Assembly (NCBI RefSeq): GCF_007747215.1
Contig: NZ_CP036273.1
Coordinates: forward strand, 5,192,322-5,256,321
Reading direction: 5' to 3'
Length of the DNA stretch: 64,000 bases
Origin: Urbifossiella limnaea
GTDB lineage: Bacteria; Planctomycetota; Planctomycetia; Gemmatales; Gemmataceae
The translations under genes and the position numbers were made by a program. The notes beneath the pieces were generated by a model that did not search any database, was not told the origin of the DNA, and saw only the letters and a program-made list of their open reading frames with translations. Shown here in pieces: positions 1 to 9,114 of this stretch. Position 1 is the stretch's first letter. Each line of letters begins with the position of its first letter.

Positions 1-1
1 C

Positions 2-916
2 CGCCGCTCGATCGCCGCCCGCACCGGCACGGCCGACGTGGTCATCGTCGATAATCACTCGCCGTCCCACCCGGTCGTCCGCCGGCTCACCGCCCTCCGG
101 GGCGTCACCGTGCGCCGGTTCGGCCGCAACCACGGCTTCGCCCGCGCCGTGAACCGCGGCTGCCGCGTCGGCCGCGGCCGCTGGCTGCTCCTCCTCAACC
201 CCGATGTGACCGTCCCCGACGGCTTCCTGGACGAGGTGTTGGCCGCGGTCCGCCGGCTGCCGGCGAACGACCCGCGGGCCGGGGTCGTCGGCTTCCGGCT
301 GATGAACCCGGACGGCACCGGGCAGGCGTCGGCCGGGCCGTTCCCGACGCTCGGCAACACCGTCGGCGGGATGATCCGGCCGCGCTCCCGGCGGAAGTGC
401 CGGCACGTCGACGCCGCCGACCGTACCGCCGTGCCGTGGGTGACCGGCGGCTGCCTGCTGGTGCGCCGCGACTGCTTCGAGCAACTCGGCGGCCTGGATG
501 AAACTTTCTTCCTCTACTACGAGGACGTGGACCTCTGCCGGCGGGCCGCGGACGCCGGCTGGGGCGTGTGGTACGACCCGCGGCTCGAAGTGACGCACCA
601 CTGGCCGCTGCACGCGCGGCGGGTGCCGCCGCCGCTGCGACTCATGACGCGGCACGCGCTCCTGACCTACGCCCGGAAGCACTGGCCGGGCTGGCAGGCG
701 GGCGCGCTGTCGTGGCTGGTGTGGGCGGAGGCCGGCGTGCGGCAGGCGTGGGCGGCGGTCCGCGGCGACCGCGACGCGGCCCGCTGCCACGCCGAGACGC
801 GCCGGTTGGTCGGCGACGTGGCCCGCGGCCGGCTCGAGGCGGCGCGGAAGCGCATCCGCACGGCGGCGGCGTTCCTCCACCCCGTCGCCGCCGAGCAGGA
901 CGGGCGCACGAGCTGA
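2..916 (+). CDS. GT2 family glycosyltransferase (5' partial)
   Basis: The reading frame is open from the first bases of the window, so the N-terminus lies outside. What remains is a GT-A fold family 2 glycosyltransferase of the rhamnosyltransferase/WbbL type, which moves a sugar from a nucleotide donor to a polysaccharide or lipid-linked acceptor at the cytoplasmic membrane face. Visible motifs are VVIVDNHS (beta strand and start of the nucleotide site), FGRNHGFARAVN, LLLNPDV (variant of the metal-binding DxD), WVTGGCLLVRR, and FFLYYEDVDLCRR carrying the acidic pair that supplies the catalytic base. The C-terminal 110 residues are basic and alpha-helical with no clear membrane span. Acceptor and sugar cannot be told from sequence. 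The next gene starts 93 bases downstream and looks unrelated. Confidence 0.9.
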   Translation, partial: RRSIAARTGTADVVIVDNHSPSHPVVRRLTALRGVTVRRFGRNHGFARAVNRGCRVGRGRWLLLLNPDVTVPDGFLDEVLAAVRRLPANDPRAGVVGFRLMNPDGTGQASAGPFPTLGNTVGGMIRPRSRRKCRHVDAADRTAVPWVTGGCLLVRRDCFEQLGGLDETFFLYYEDVDLCRRAADAGWGVWYDPRLEVTHHWPLHARRVPPPLRLMTRHALLTYARKHWPGWQAGALSWLVWAEAGVRQAWAAVRGDRDAARCHAETRRLVGDVARGRLEAARKRIRTAAAFLHPVAAEQDGRTS

Positions 917-930
917 CGCGACCGCCGAAC

Positions 931-954
931 AAATTGGACCTTGATATCCAATTT
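931..954. promoter_or_regulatory. Perfect inverted repeat, probable operator
   Basis: AAATTGGA and TCCAATTT form a perfect 8-base dyad separated by 8 bases, in a short AT-rich island within very GC-rich DNA, 56 bases before the DUF3365 heme-protein gene. The size and symmetry fit a dimeric repressor site overlapping or flanking a promoter. The regulator is not identified; an Rrf2- or Fur-like protein is a guess. Confidence 0.4.
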
Positions 955-1009
955 TCTCGGGGTATGCTGGTCGTAGCCTGCCACACGACCCGCTCCGGGG
1001 CACTTCCAC

Positions 1010-1537
1010 ATGTCCGCTTCCACCCGCACCGGCCTCGCGGCCGGGCTGTTCGTGCTCCCTCTCGCGCTGGCCGTGAGCCCGACCCGGGCCGACGAGGAGG
1101 GGGCCGACCGCCGCGTGCCAGTCGCCGTAGCCCGGGACCGGGCGAAGCTGGCGCACGAGGTCTACGTCGCCACGCTCGACTCGATGCACCACCATTTCTT
1201 CCGCCGCGACCGTGCGGTGCTGCCGGCCCGCGCGCTGGAGGACGTGTTCACCCAGGTCGGCCGGCGGACCGGGGTCGAGGCGAAGTGGATCGCCGTGAAC
1301 ACCCCGGCGATGTCGACCGACCACGAGCCGAAGACGGCCTTCGAGAAGGAGGCGGCGGCCGCGATCGCGGCCGGGAAGGACTCGTACGAGCGGGTCGAGG
1401 GCGGCGTCTACCGGCGGGCCGGGGCGATCCCGCTCGGGACCGGGTGCGTCAGCTGCCACACCCGGTTCGCGACCGCCCCGGACAAGACGCCGCGGTTCGC
1501 CGGGCTGGTCCTCGGCGTGCCGCTGAAGGGCGAGTGA
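1010..1537 (+). CDS. DUF3365 (Tll0287-like) secreted heme-binding protein
   Basis: A 175-residue exported protein. Residues 1-27 form a signal peptide (hydrophobic stretch ending near PTRADE). The mature part matches the DUF3365/Tll0287-like family: an FEKEAAAAIAAGKD-type helix, the VYRRAGAIPL segment, and a single c-type heme motif GCVSCH near residue 146. Family members bind heme and are thought to act as redox or gas sensors, often as the extracellular part of signalling proteins; here the domain stands alone and is soluble in the periplasm. The gene is preceded by a perfect dyad that may be its operator, and converges with the small membrane-protein gene on the other strand, with 11 bases between stop codons. 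Partner proteins are unknown. Confidence 0.8.
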   Translation: MSASTRTGLAAGLFVLPLALAVSPTRADEEGADRRVPVAVARDRAKLAHEVYVATLDSMHHHFFRRDRAVLPARALEDVFTQVGRRTGVEAKWIAVNTPAMSTDHEPKTAFEKEAAAAIAAGKDSYERVEGGVYRRAGAIPLGTGCVSCHTRFATAPDKTPRFAGLVLGVPLKGE

Positions 1538-1548
1538 GGCGGCCCGGT

Positions 1549-1803
1549 TCAGCCGGTCCCGATGTCCTCGACCCACCGCATTGACGGGTGGATCCGCACG
1601 TACTCGATCGCCAGGTTCTTGGCGACGATCCGCCGCACCGTCAGGGCGACGTGCCGGCTCGTGCCCGGGGTGCAGCGGGCGAGGAACTCGTCGTCCGAGA
1701 TCGGCGGGAACCGGGTCTTGAAGTCCTCCTCACGGAGCACGATTGTCGCGTAGATGCCCAGCACCACGGCCACGACGGCCGCCCCGATCATCACCGCGCC
1801 CAT
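1549..1803 (-). CDS. Small membrane-anchored hypothetical protein
   Basis: An 84-residue protein. The ATG at 1803 is chosen because a GGAGGTGAG ribosome site sits directly upstream; the frame extends further 5' but that part lacks a ribosome site and runs into the iscX promoter region. One transmembrane helix occupies about residues 2-20 ([20 protein letters not shown]), followed by a charged soluble tail of about 60 residues, probably cytoplasmic, containing PPISDDEFLARCTPGTS. I do not recognise the family. It is divergent from iscX and convergent with the DUF3365 gene, so it is probably transcribed alone. Confidence 0.6.
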   Translation of the reverse strand: MGAVMIGAAVVAVVLGIYATIVLREEDFKTRFPPISDDEFLARCTPGTSRHVALTVRRIVAKNLAIEYVRIHPSMRWVEDIGTG

Positions 1804-1926
1804 CGTCTCACCTCCGTCTCGGTCACCCGGACTCCGCACGAACCGACGCCACCGTGCCGAGTCCCCGGCGCTGCCCATCGATACACCAATGGGGGAGATG
1901 GACGCCCCACCCCCGAGGGTTCTCTG

Positions 1927-2136
1927 ATGACGTGGCACGACTCCCGCGACATCGGCGAGCAGCTGTTCGAGAAGTTCGGAAAGCTGAACCCGCTGACCGT
2001 TCGGTTCACCGACCTGCACAAGCACGTGCTGGCGCTCGACGGCTTCGAGGGGAAGCCGGAGGCGTCCAACGAGAAGCTGTTGGAGGCCATCCAGATGGCG
2101 TGGTACGAGGAGTGGGAGGACGAGTACGGCGAGTAA
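1927..2136 (+). CDS. iscX: Iron-sulfur cluster assembly protein IscX
   Basis: A 69-residue acidic protein matching IscX (YfhJ) along its whole length: WHDSRDIGEQLFEKF, NPLTVRFTDLHKHVLAL and EASNEKLLEAIQMAW correspond to the winged-helix fold and conserved surface of the E. coli protein. IscX binds the cysteine desulfurase IscS and iron and tunes the rate of cluster assembly in the cytoplasm. Usually it sits at the end of an isc operon (hscBA-fdx-iscX); here no other isc gene is near, so it is a detached single gene. The GAGGG just before the ATG is a weak ribosome site. The identification is firm; the partner in this organism is not known. Confidence 0.88.
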   Translation: MTWHDSRDIGEQLFEKFGKLNPLTVRFTDLHKHVLALDGFEGKPEASNEKLLEAIQMAWYEEWEDEYGE

Positions 2137-2137
2137 C

Positions 2138-3160
2138 TTATGCCGGCGGCGTCGCCCGGCCGGCGCGGCGGCGCGACACCCACACGCCCGCGAACGCCAG
2201 CGGCACCACGAACGGCAGCCACGGCGCGACCGCCACCCCGACCAGCGCGATCCACTCGCCGACCGTCACCAGCAGGCTCCACGAGCCGCCGAACGTCGCC
2301 GCCACGCGGTCGCCGAACGTCGGCGGCGTCGGCGGCGGGTCGGCCGTCGGCGGGACGTAGTTCGCCTCCTCGCGCAGCTTCAGCGTCACCGTCGAGAACG
2401 CCGCCTTCGCCTCGATGTACTTCTGCCGCCCCTCGGCCTTCTCGATCTGCTCGCGGATCGGCAGCATCTGCCGGCGGATGGCCAGCGACTCCTCCACCGA
2501 CCGGGCGCGTTCGGTCAGCAGTTTCAGGAGGTTGTCCTCCTCGGCCTTCAGGTGCTTCACGCGGATCTGGATGTCCACGAACTCGTCCGTCAGGTCGTCG
2601 GAATCGACCTTGTCGCGCTCGGGGACGCCGAGCGGCCGCAGCGCGGACATGAAGGCGCGGAACTTCCCCGCCGGCACCTCGAGCTTGAACGTCGCGGTGC
2701 GCTTGCTGCCGGCGTCGCCGCGCGACTCGGAGCTGACCAGGCGGCCGCCGTTGGCCGTGAGAAGCTCGTCGACCTGCTTGTCGGCCGCGTCGAGGTTCTT
2801 GACGACGAGGTCGAGCTGCGCGGTGTAAACGATCTTGCGGTCGACCGGCTCGGCCTTCGGTTGCCCGGCGGGCACCGGAACCGGTGCCTGGGCGGCAACC
2901 AGCGGGTCGAAGACGGCGCCGGCCGGCGCCGCCTCGCGCGCGGCCCGGTCCGGGGCGGGCGGGCTACTCGCGCTCGTCGGCTTGATCGCGGAGCCGACGA
3001 ATGAGAACGACTCCCTAAAGGCGTGTTTGGTACTGGTGGCGAGGAAGACGCCCCCGACGATCAGCAGGACAATCGTCACGCCGAAGACGACGAAGAACGG
3101 CCGCGCCGACCCGCGGGCAGCGGCGGCAGGTGGGCGAACCGGCGGCTCGGCGGGGATCAC
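2138..3160 (-). CDS. DUF4349 domain membrane protein
   Basis: A 340-residue protein with a transmembrane helix at about residues 21-41, a Pro/Ala-rich linker, a DUF4349 core (from KIVYTAQLDLVVKNLDAADK to the charged coiled-coil LKAEEDNLLKLL, then ARSVEESLAIRR and GRQKYIEAKAAFSTVTLKL), and a C-terminal hydrophobic hairpin near residues 290-325 ending in a basic tail. DUF4349 proteins are membrane anchored with the coiled-coil domain outside the cytoplasm; their molecular role is not established, though envelope stress or assembly roles have been suggested. It lies 36 bases downstream of the HEAT-repeat lipoprotein gene on the same strand, so the two are probably cotranscribed. Its stop is one base from the end of iscX, which converges on it. 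Confidence 0.8.
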   Translation of the reverse strand: MIPAEPPVRPPAAAARGSARPFFVVFGVTIVLLIVGGVFLATSTKHAFRESFSFVGSAIKPTSASSPPAPDRAAREAAPAGAVFDPLVAAQAPVPVPAGQPKAEPVDRKIVYTAQLDLVVKNLDAADKQVDELLTANGGRLVSSESRGDAGSKRTATFKLEVPAGKFRAFMSALRPLGVPERDKVDSDDLTDEFVDIQIRVKHLKAEEDNLLKLLTERARSVEESLAIRRQMLPIREQIEKAEGRQKYIEAKAAFSTVTLKLREEANYVPPTADPPPTPPTFGDRVAATFGGSWSLLVTVGEWIALVGVAVAPWLPFVVPLAFAGVWVSRRRAGRATPPA

Positions 3161-3196
3161 GGGTCGTCCCTCGGCTGGGGAAAGGGGGCCGCAGTC

Positions 3197-4702
3197 CTAC
3201 GGCTTCTTGTCCTTCTTCTCCGTGTCGCGGATGGCCTTCACGGCGTCGTCGGTCAGCTTCTGCCAGTACTTCTTCTCGTCGTCGGTGGTGCCGCGGGTGC
3301 GGAGCCGCTCCACGGCCGGGATCGCCGCCTTGCTCGTCGGGCCGAACTGCACCAGCGTCGTGACGGCGGCCAAGACCACGTCGGCGTCCTCGGCGGTGAG
3401 CGCCTTCACCACGTCGTCGATCTTGCGGGCCGCGGCCGGCCCGATGTTGCCGAGCACGTTCAGCGCCTGGAGCCGCGGGCCGACCTCCTTGTCGTTCGCG
3501 TACTTCGCCACGGCCGACAGGTTCTCGTCGTTCAGTTCCTTCGGCTCGTACCGCATCAGCACCAGCCGGGCCATGATCTCCACCTGCTTGTCGCGCTCGA
3601 CCACGCCGGTCGGCGACGGCGACTCACCCGTCTTAGGGGCGGGGGCCGGGGCGAGCCGCTTCTTGATGCTGGCGACGTAGGCCGCCACCCGGTCCTCGGA
3701 CCGCGGCGGGTCGGCCTTCAGGTCCTTCAGCGGCGGCGCCTTCGGGTCGCGCGGAGCGAGCGGCGGGCCGAGGATGACGAGCGACTGGTACGCCTCCATC
3801 CGCACCGGGGCGCTGTGGTCGGCGGCGAGCTTGAACAGCGCCTCCTGCGCCCGCGCGCTCGGGCCGGAATGGTCGTTGTAGGCGATGCGGCCGAGGGTAA
3901 ACGCGACGGACCGCCGCGTCTCGTAGGCGAAGTCGATCATCGGCGGGCCGACGAGGTAGTTGACCGCCCCCTCGGCCTTCGACCCGAACGCGGCCAGCGT
4001 CTGGATGGCGTGGAGGCGGGCGCCGCCGCCGCTGGCCCCCTGCTCGGCGGCCAGGAACAGGATGCGGACGGCCTCCTTCACGTCCGCGTCCTTCTCCAGC
4101 CCGACGGCGCCGACGGCCTCGTAGGCGCCGGCGCGGACGCCGGGGTCGCGCTCCTTGTCGGCGGCCATCCGCTCCAACACCGCCTTCGGCCAGTCCCTCT
4201 CCTGGCGGACGATCTCGGGGCCGAACCCGGGGATGGTCCGCAGCGACCGCTCGCGGACGGCCGGGTCCAGGTCGCGGGTGTCGCGGATGGTTTCGGCGAG
4301 CGTGCGGCCGTTGATCGTCTTCGGCCACTCGGCCTTCACCGACGTGCTGCCGCCCTTGTCCTTGTCCTTGTCCTTGCTCTCGGGCGGCGGGGGGAACACC
4401 GGCGGCGGGGCCGGCGGCTGCGCGGCGACGCCCTTCCCCGGGTCGGCCGGCATCGGCGCGACCGGCGGCGGCATCGGCACCGACCCGTAGGCGACGAACG
4501 GCGGGATCGGACTCGGCGGTGTGGCCTCGGGCGCCGGCGCGGGGGCGGGCGGCTCTTTCGGCGGCGGCGGCACGTCGGGCGACGGGCGGGACGGGGCGGC
4601 TTCGGGTTCCGGTCCGGGGGCGGGCTGCGGCTTCTTCCCACACCCGGCGAGCGCCATCAGGGCGGCGAACAGGATGGTGTTGGCGGTGGTCGGACGGCGC
4701 AT
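3197..4702 (-). CDS. HEAT-repeat lipoprotein
   Basis: A 501-residue predicted lipoprotein. The ATG at 4702 follows a GAGGAG ribosome site; the frame continues upstream but without one. Residues 1-21 give a type II signal with lipobox LAGC (Cys21). Residues 22-120 are a low-complexity Pro/Ala spacer, including a run of Lys-Asp pairs encoded by a tandem hexamer near 4350-4377. From about residue 130 onward there are alpha-helical HEAT-like repeats (for example RERSLRTIPGFG, VRAGAYEAVGAVG, RLHAIQTLAAFG, ARAQEALFKLA, PRLQALNVLGNIG, VVLAAVTTLVQFG). HEAT repeats are protein-binding scaffolds; the partner is unknown. Location is the periplasm-facing side of a membrane. It is upstream of, and likely cotranscribed with, the DUF4349 gene. 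Confidence 0.8.
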   Translation of the reverse strand: MRRPTTANTILFAALMALAGCGKKPQPAPGPEPEAAPSRPSPDVPPPPKEPPAPAPAPEATPPSPIPPFVAYGSVPMPPPVAPMPADPGKGVAAQPPAPPPVFPPPPESKDKDKDKGGSTSVKAEWPKTINGRTLAETIRDTRDLDPAVRERSLRTIPGFGPEIVRQERDWPKAVLERMAADKERDPGVRAGAYEAVGAVGLEKDADVKEAVRILFLAAEQGASGGGARLHAIQTLAAFGSKAEGAVNYLVGPPMIDFAYETRRSVAFTLGRIAYNDHSGPSARAQEALFKLAADHSAPVRMEAYQSLVILGPPLAPRDPKAPPLKDLKADPPRSEDRVAAYVASIKKRLAPAPAPKTGESPSPTGVVERDKQVEIMARLVLMRYEPKELNDENLSAVAKYANDKEVGPRLQALNVLGNIGPAAARKIDDVVKALTAEDADVVLAAVTTLVQFGPTSKAAIPAVERLRTRGTTDDEKKYWQKLTDDAVKAIRDTEKKDKKP

Positions 4703-4783
4703 GACGGCTCCTCGACTGCTCGGCCCCGTCGTTTTACAACGCGCAGCATACTCCCTCCGTTGGCCCGCACGCAACCGCGCCCG

Positions 4784-4820
4784 GGCGAGCCGCCCGCCGT
4801 CAGGCGGCAGGCGGCTCGCC
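4784..4820 (-). terminator. Hairpin after the HAD phosphatase gene
   Basis: GGCGAGCCGCC and GGCGGCTCGCC form a perfect 11-base stem enclosing a second small stem (CGCC-GTCA-GGCG). It begins three bases beyond the stop codon of the HAD gene. There is no U-tract, so it may end transcription with Rho or only protect the 3' end. Confidence 0.5.
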
Positions 4821-4823
4821 GAG

Positions 4824-5675
4824 TCACACTCCCACCGCCGCCCGCGCCGCGCGCGGCGATGGCCGCCACGGCGGCCGCCAGTCGTTCGCCTCCAGCAGGT
4901 CCGCCAGCTCGGCCAGCGACGGCACCGCCGTCTCCGGCCGGTACGTGTACCGCGGCAGGTCGTCCGGCTTCGTCCCGCCGCTGAACACCAGCACCGTGTG
5001 GAACCCCAGCTGCACGCCGCCCAGGATGTCCGTCTCCATCGTGTCGCCGACCATCACCGTCTCGTCGGTGCGGAGGCCGAGTTCCTTGCGGGCGGCGCGC
5101 ATCATCACCGGGCTCGGCTTCCCCACGCTGAACGCCTTCACGCCCGTCGCCGTCTCCAGCATCGCCACCATCGCCCCGCACCCGGGCCGCACCCCGGCCT
5201 GCGTCGGGCAGTTGGGGTCGAGGTTCGTGGCGATCAGCTTCGCGCCGCCGAGGATCATCCGCACCGCGGCCTCGACCTGCTCAAGGTTGAACGTCCGCCC
5301 CTCGCCCACGACCACGTAGTCGGGGTCGTGATCGACCACGGCGTACCCGTGCTGGTGGAGCGCGGTCAGGAGCCCCCCTTCCCCGATGACGAAGGCGGTG
5401 CCCTCGGGCTTCTGGTCCGCCAGGAAGCGGGCCGTCGCCATGGCGCTGGTGAAGACGTGCTCCTCGCCCACGTCCACGCCCATGCGGGCGAGCCTGGCCG
5501 CCACGTCGCGGCGGGTGCGCTGGCTGTTGTTGGTCAGGAACAGGAACGGGATGTCGTTCTCGCGCAGGCCGGCGACGAACCGGTCGGCGCCGGGGATGAG
5601 CGCGGGGCCGCGGTACAGGACGCCGTCCATGTCGATGAGGAACCCGAACCGCGGGCTGCTGCCGTTGCTGTGCAT
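4824..5675 (-). CDS. HAD-IIA family hydrolase (NagD-like phosphatase)
   Basis: A 283-residue cytoplasmic phosphatase of HAD subfamily IIA. The start ATG at 5675 has GAGGCGAC upstream; the frame is open further 5' but the protein family begins at this Met. Motif I is DMDGVLYRG (nucleophile and acid Asp), motif II the Thr of FLTNNSQRTR, motif III Lys in SVGKPSP, and motif IV VMVGDTMETDI. The cap domain between motifs II and III contains the IIA signature GEGGL and NLDPNCPTQAG. Relatives dephosphorylate nucleoside monophosphates, p-nitrophenyl phosphate or 2-phosphoglycolate. The substrate cannot be assigned. The gene appears monocistronic, with a hairpin after the stop. Confidence 0.9.
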   Translation of the reverse strand: MHSNGSSPRFGFLIDMDGVLYRGPALIPGADRFVAGLRENDIPFLFLTNNSQRTRRDVAARLARMGVDVGEEHVFTSAMATARFLADQKPEGTAFVIGEGGLLTALHQHGYAVVDHDPDYVVVGEGRTFNLEQVEAAVRMILGGAKLIATNLDPNCPTQAGVRPGCGAMVAMLETATGVKAFSVGKPSPVMMRAARKELGLRTDETVMVGDTMETDILGGVQLGFHTVLVFSGGTKPDDLPRYTYRPETAVPSLAELADLLEANDWRPPWRPSPRAARAAVGV

Positions 5676-5934
5676 GTCGCCTCGGAATACGTGCGAACCC
5701 GGCCGGCGGGGCCGGGGGGCGGAATCGAGAGGTCGAGAGGGGGAGAACGAAGGGGTATAACGCAGTTGCCGTGCCGGCGGGCGTGTGGGACCGATGACGT
5801 TTACTAACCGGCGGTACGGGCAGGGGTTGGGCGGCCGGCCGACGATCGCCCCGCGGCCCGAACGGCGGCGAGGGTGCGTAACCAGTGGGCAGTCCGGCGG
5901 GTTGAGAGCGTTCAGCCCGGAGGGTGCCGGGGCA

Positions 5935-7203
5935 TCACGGACCCGGCACCGGCTCGACCGGCCGCCCCTGCCACGGCCCGCAGCCCTCGGCGGTGTACTC
6001 CAACCCGGTCCGCGGCACCATCGTTTCACCCGGCTGACTCGACGGCGGCGTGCGCCGCCACGGCACCCCGCCCACCGCGGACTGCCGGCCGACGTCGAAC
6101 AGCAGGCGCATCTCCTCCTTCTTGAAGGTCATGCTCCCCGGCTCGATCTTCAGCGTCGTGGGCACAGCGTTGAGGTGGAAGTTCGACCCGGTCACGGCGC
6201 ACAGGGCGTACATCTTGTACGCGCTCTCGCGGAACAGGGCGTACATCGTGTTCGACACCGACGCCGCCATCACCTTCAGAAACCGCGGGTTCTCGTCCAG
6301 CGGGTCGCGGTAAATCTTCCCGGACGCGACGATGTACACGTTCGACCCCGGCGGCAGGCCGCGCGGCGTCTGGACGAACGCCTGGATGACGTTCCCGGCG
6401 TCGACGTGGAGTTCCTGGTAGCGTTGGCCGTTCAGCTCGATGTCGAACTCGACCGGCGGCATCACACCCGGGATCGAGCAGGCCGCGATCATGATCTTGT
6501 ACACGAGTTCGCGGGCGTCCGGCCGGCCGCTCGTGGCCACCGCGCCCACGTCCCACACGACGGCCCGCTGGGTCGTCAGGCTGACGGTGGCGACGAACAG
6601 CCGGCGGCCGGCGTGGTGGGCGGCCCGCATGTCGGCGAACGCCTCGTCGTCCAGGTTCCGCTCGACGAGTTCGCGCAGCGGGGCGGAGGTGGCCAGGCCG
6701 CGGTTGAACAGCAGCCCGCGGACCGGACGGAAGCGGAGGATGTCGCGCTGCCCGACGTTGTTAAACTCGCGGGCCAGGCGGGCGTCGTACTTCGGGCCGA
6801 GGAACGCCAGCGACGCGATGAGGGCGCCGCTGCTGATGCCGGTACACACGTCGAACGTCGGCCGGGTGCCGTTTTCCGTCCAGCCGCACAGAATGCCGGC
6901 GACGTAGGCGCCGTACTTGCCGCCGCCGGAAATCACGAGCACGTTCTGCGGCCCGCCGGCGGTCGGCATCGGCAGCATGCCGTCGCCGAACACGGACGCG
7001 AGCCCGTCGGAGAGGGTGCTGTCGGGGTCGGGGTACGGGTCGGGCGGCGGGGTGCGGTTGTACCAGCTGCTGTCGAGGAGGTTGGTCGGCGGGTTGGTGA
7101 ACGACCGGGGGGTGCAGCCGAGCGCCGCCGCGAGGGCGACGACGAGCGTTGCGGCGAGCAAGTCCGGCAGCCGCGGCCGTCGGCCGCGGGTCGTGATCGC
7201 CAT
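5935..7203 (-). CDS. Patatin-like phospholipase lipoprotein
   Basis: A 422-residue predicted lipoprotein with Cys30 in the lipobox AALGC after a hydrophobic N-terminus, followed by a Pro-rich spacer to about residue 85. The patatin domain shows the oxyanion-hole glycine motif GGGKYG (93-98), the nucleophile elbow GISSG (Ser124) and the catalytic Asp in VDAG (Asp268), so the Ser-Asp dyad is complete. The family hydrolyses acyl chains from phospholipids or neutral lipids. As a lipoprotein it would act on the outer face of a membrane, unlike the secreted or type V bacterial patatins. The start ATG at 7203 gives the proper signal peptide; an upstream extension lacks a good ribosome site. About 260 bases of non-coding DNA separate it from the HAD gene. 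Confidence 0.87.
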   Translation of the reverse strand: MAITTRGRRPRLPDLLAATLVVALAAALGCTPRSFTNPPTNLLDSSWYNRTPPPDPYPDPDSTLSDGLASVFGDGMLPMPTAGGPQNVLVISGGGKYGAYVAGILCGWTENGTRPTFDVCTGISSGALIASLAFLGPKYDARLAREFNNVGQRDILRFRPVRGLLFNRGLATSAPLRELVERNLDDEAFADMRAAHHAGRRLFVATVSLTTQRAVVWDVGAVATSGRPDARELVYKIMIAACSIPGVMPPVEFDIELNGQRYQELHVDAGNVIQAFVQTPRGLPPGSNVYIVASGKIYRDPLDENPRFLKVMAASVSNTMYALFRESAYKMYALCAVTGSNFHLNAVPTTLKIEPGSMTFKKEEMRLLFDVGRQSAVGGVPWRRTPPSSQPGETMVPRTGLEYTAEGCGPWQGRPVEPVPGP

Positions 7204-7346
7204 GTCGCCCCCAGAGAGTCCCCCGGGGCGGGGGATACCGCGGGGCCGGCGGCGGGTCAAGGCGAGCGCCGGACCCGCCCCGGCTCGCCGCGCCGGGCGC
7301 GACTTCCTACGATAACGAGTCTCACCCGAGCCCCCGGAGCCGAGCC

Positions 7347-7610
7347 ATGAAGAAGGGCATCCACCCGAACTACCGCGCGGTCGTGTTCCACGACGTGTCG
7401 GCGAACGTGTCCATCCTCACCCGGTCGTGCGTCGAGACCGACGAGACCGTCAAGCACACCGACGGCAACGAGTACCCGCTGTACAAGGTGGAAATCTCGA
7501 GCGCCAGCCACCCGTTCTTCACCGGCAAGATGAAGTTCGTGGACACCACCGGCCGGGTCGAGAAGTTCCAGAACAAGTACAAGAAGGTCGGGTACGGCCA
7601 GAAGAAGTAA
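7347..7610 (+). CDS. rpmE2: 50S ribosomal protein L31 type B
   Basis: An 87-residue ribosomal protein starting MKKGIHPNY, with [10 protein letters not shown] and [10 protein letters not shown] characteristic of L31. It lacks the CxxC zinc-binding pair found in the zinc form, and has the insertion typical of the type B (zinc-independent) form. L31 bridges the ribosomal subunits on the 50S central protuberance. The gene precedes prfA, an arrangement seen in many bacteria, but here the spacer is filled by a very long perfect hairpin, so read-through between the two may be limited. Confidence 0.95.
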   Translation: MKKGIHPNYRAVVFHDVSANVSILTRSCVETDETVKHTDGNEYPLYKVEISSASHPFFTGKMKFVDTTGRVEKFQNKYKKVGYGQKK

Positions 7611-7631
7611 GCCGGCGGTTTGGCCGGGCAT

Positions 7632-7712
7632 TTTTGACAGGATAACAGGATGAACAGGATGCCGAACCGAGCAAGGGTTCGGCATCCTGTTCATCCTGTT
7701 ATCCTGTCAAAA
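7632..7712. repeat. Long perfect inverted repeat between rpmE2 and prfA
   Basis: Two 37-base arms (7632-7668 and 7676-7712) are perfect reverse complements around a 7-base loop. Each arm contains three ACAGGAT units spaced 8-9 bases apart and ends with a run of T or A, so it can work as a bidirectional intrinsic terminator. The size and the internal short repeats are well beyond a simple terminator and suggest a dispersed repeat element. Confidence 0.85.
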
Positions 7713-7738
7713 GTTTTCTCGCCCCTGGGACGGCACCC

Positions 7739-8803
<1,065 letters not shown>

Positions 8804-8809
8804 CCCGGC

Positions 8810-8826
8810 GCCGGCTTCCAGCCGGC
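8810..8826 (+). terminator. Short GC hairpin after prfA
   Basis: GCCGGC-TTCCA-GCCGGC begins 7 bases after the prfA stop codon. There is no U-tract, so this is a weak terminator candidate. Confidence 0.3.
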
Positions 8827-9114
8827 CGGAATCCCGAGTCAAACTCACGCCGCCTGCAAGTTGTGCCGTGCGCGGTGCAATCTTGCACAGCCCGTGCGCG
8901 ACTGACCGGCCTTGTCATATTACCGTCAGTCGCTTTATCCCCTGATTTTTAAGCGACTTACGGCGTCAAGACGTGGATATTCCCGGTCCGGCACCGGCAT
9001 TGCTTTGTGACCCCGACATCGAAGGACTGCCGCTTCGGTGCCTCCTCCACTCCCGGAACGCCAGTTTGTCGCACACGACCGGAAGTCCCGGTCGATCGGC
9101 CCCGGCCTGCACCC
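8827..9114. other. Intergenic region with two dyads
   Basis: No coding frame with convincing codon bias is seen. The region holds a 14-base palindrome GTGCAA-TC-TTGCAC at 8875-8888 and a stem at 8923-8935/8951-8963 whose 13-base arms match at 12 positions around a 15-base AT-rich loop (containing TTTTT). These may be binding sites or a structured leader for the small gene downstream. No tRNA-like cloverleaf was found. Confidence 0.4.

Noticed and set aside
1804-2025. N-terminal extension of the small membrane protein
   Set aside because: The extension runs through the iscX 5' region and its coding part. The ATG at 1803 has a strong GGAGG site and starts a proper transmembrane helix.
3023-4984. 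Plus-strand frame of 653 codons opposite the HEAT lipoprotein
   Set aside because: Shadow frame of repetitive His/Arg/Val/Gly composition without domain or ribosome site.
7632-7712. Integron attC site
   Set aside because: No integrase gene or core R sites, and the arms are perfectly matched without the extrahelical bases of attC.
8874-8888. Sigma-54 promoter
   Set aside because: The GG and GC elements are one base too close, and the sequence is explained by a symmetric palindrome.
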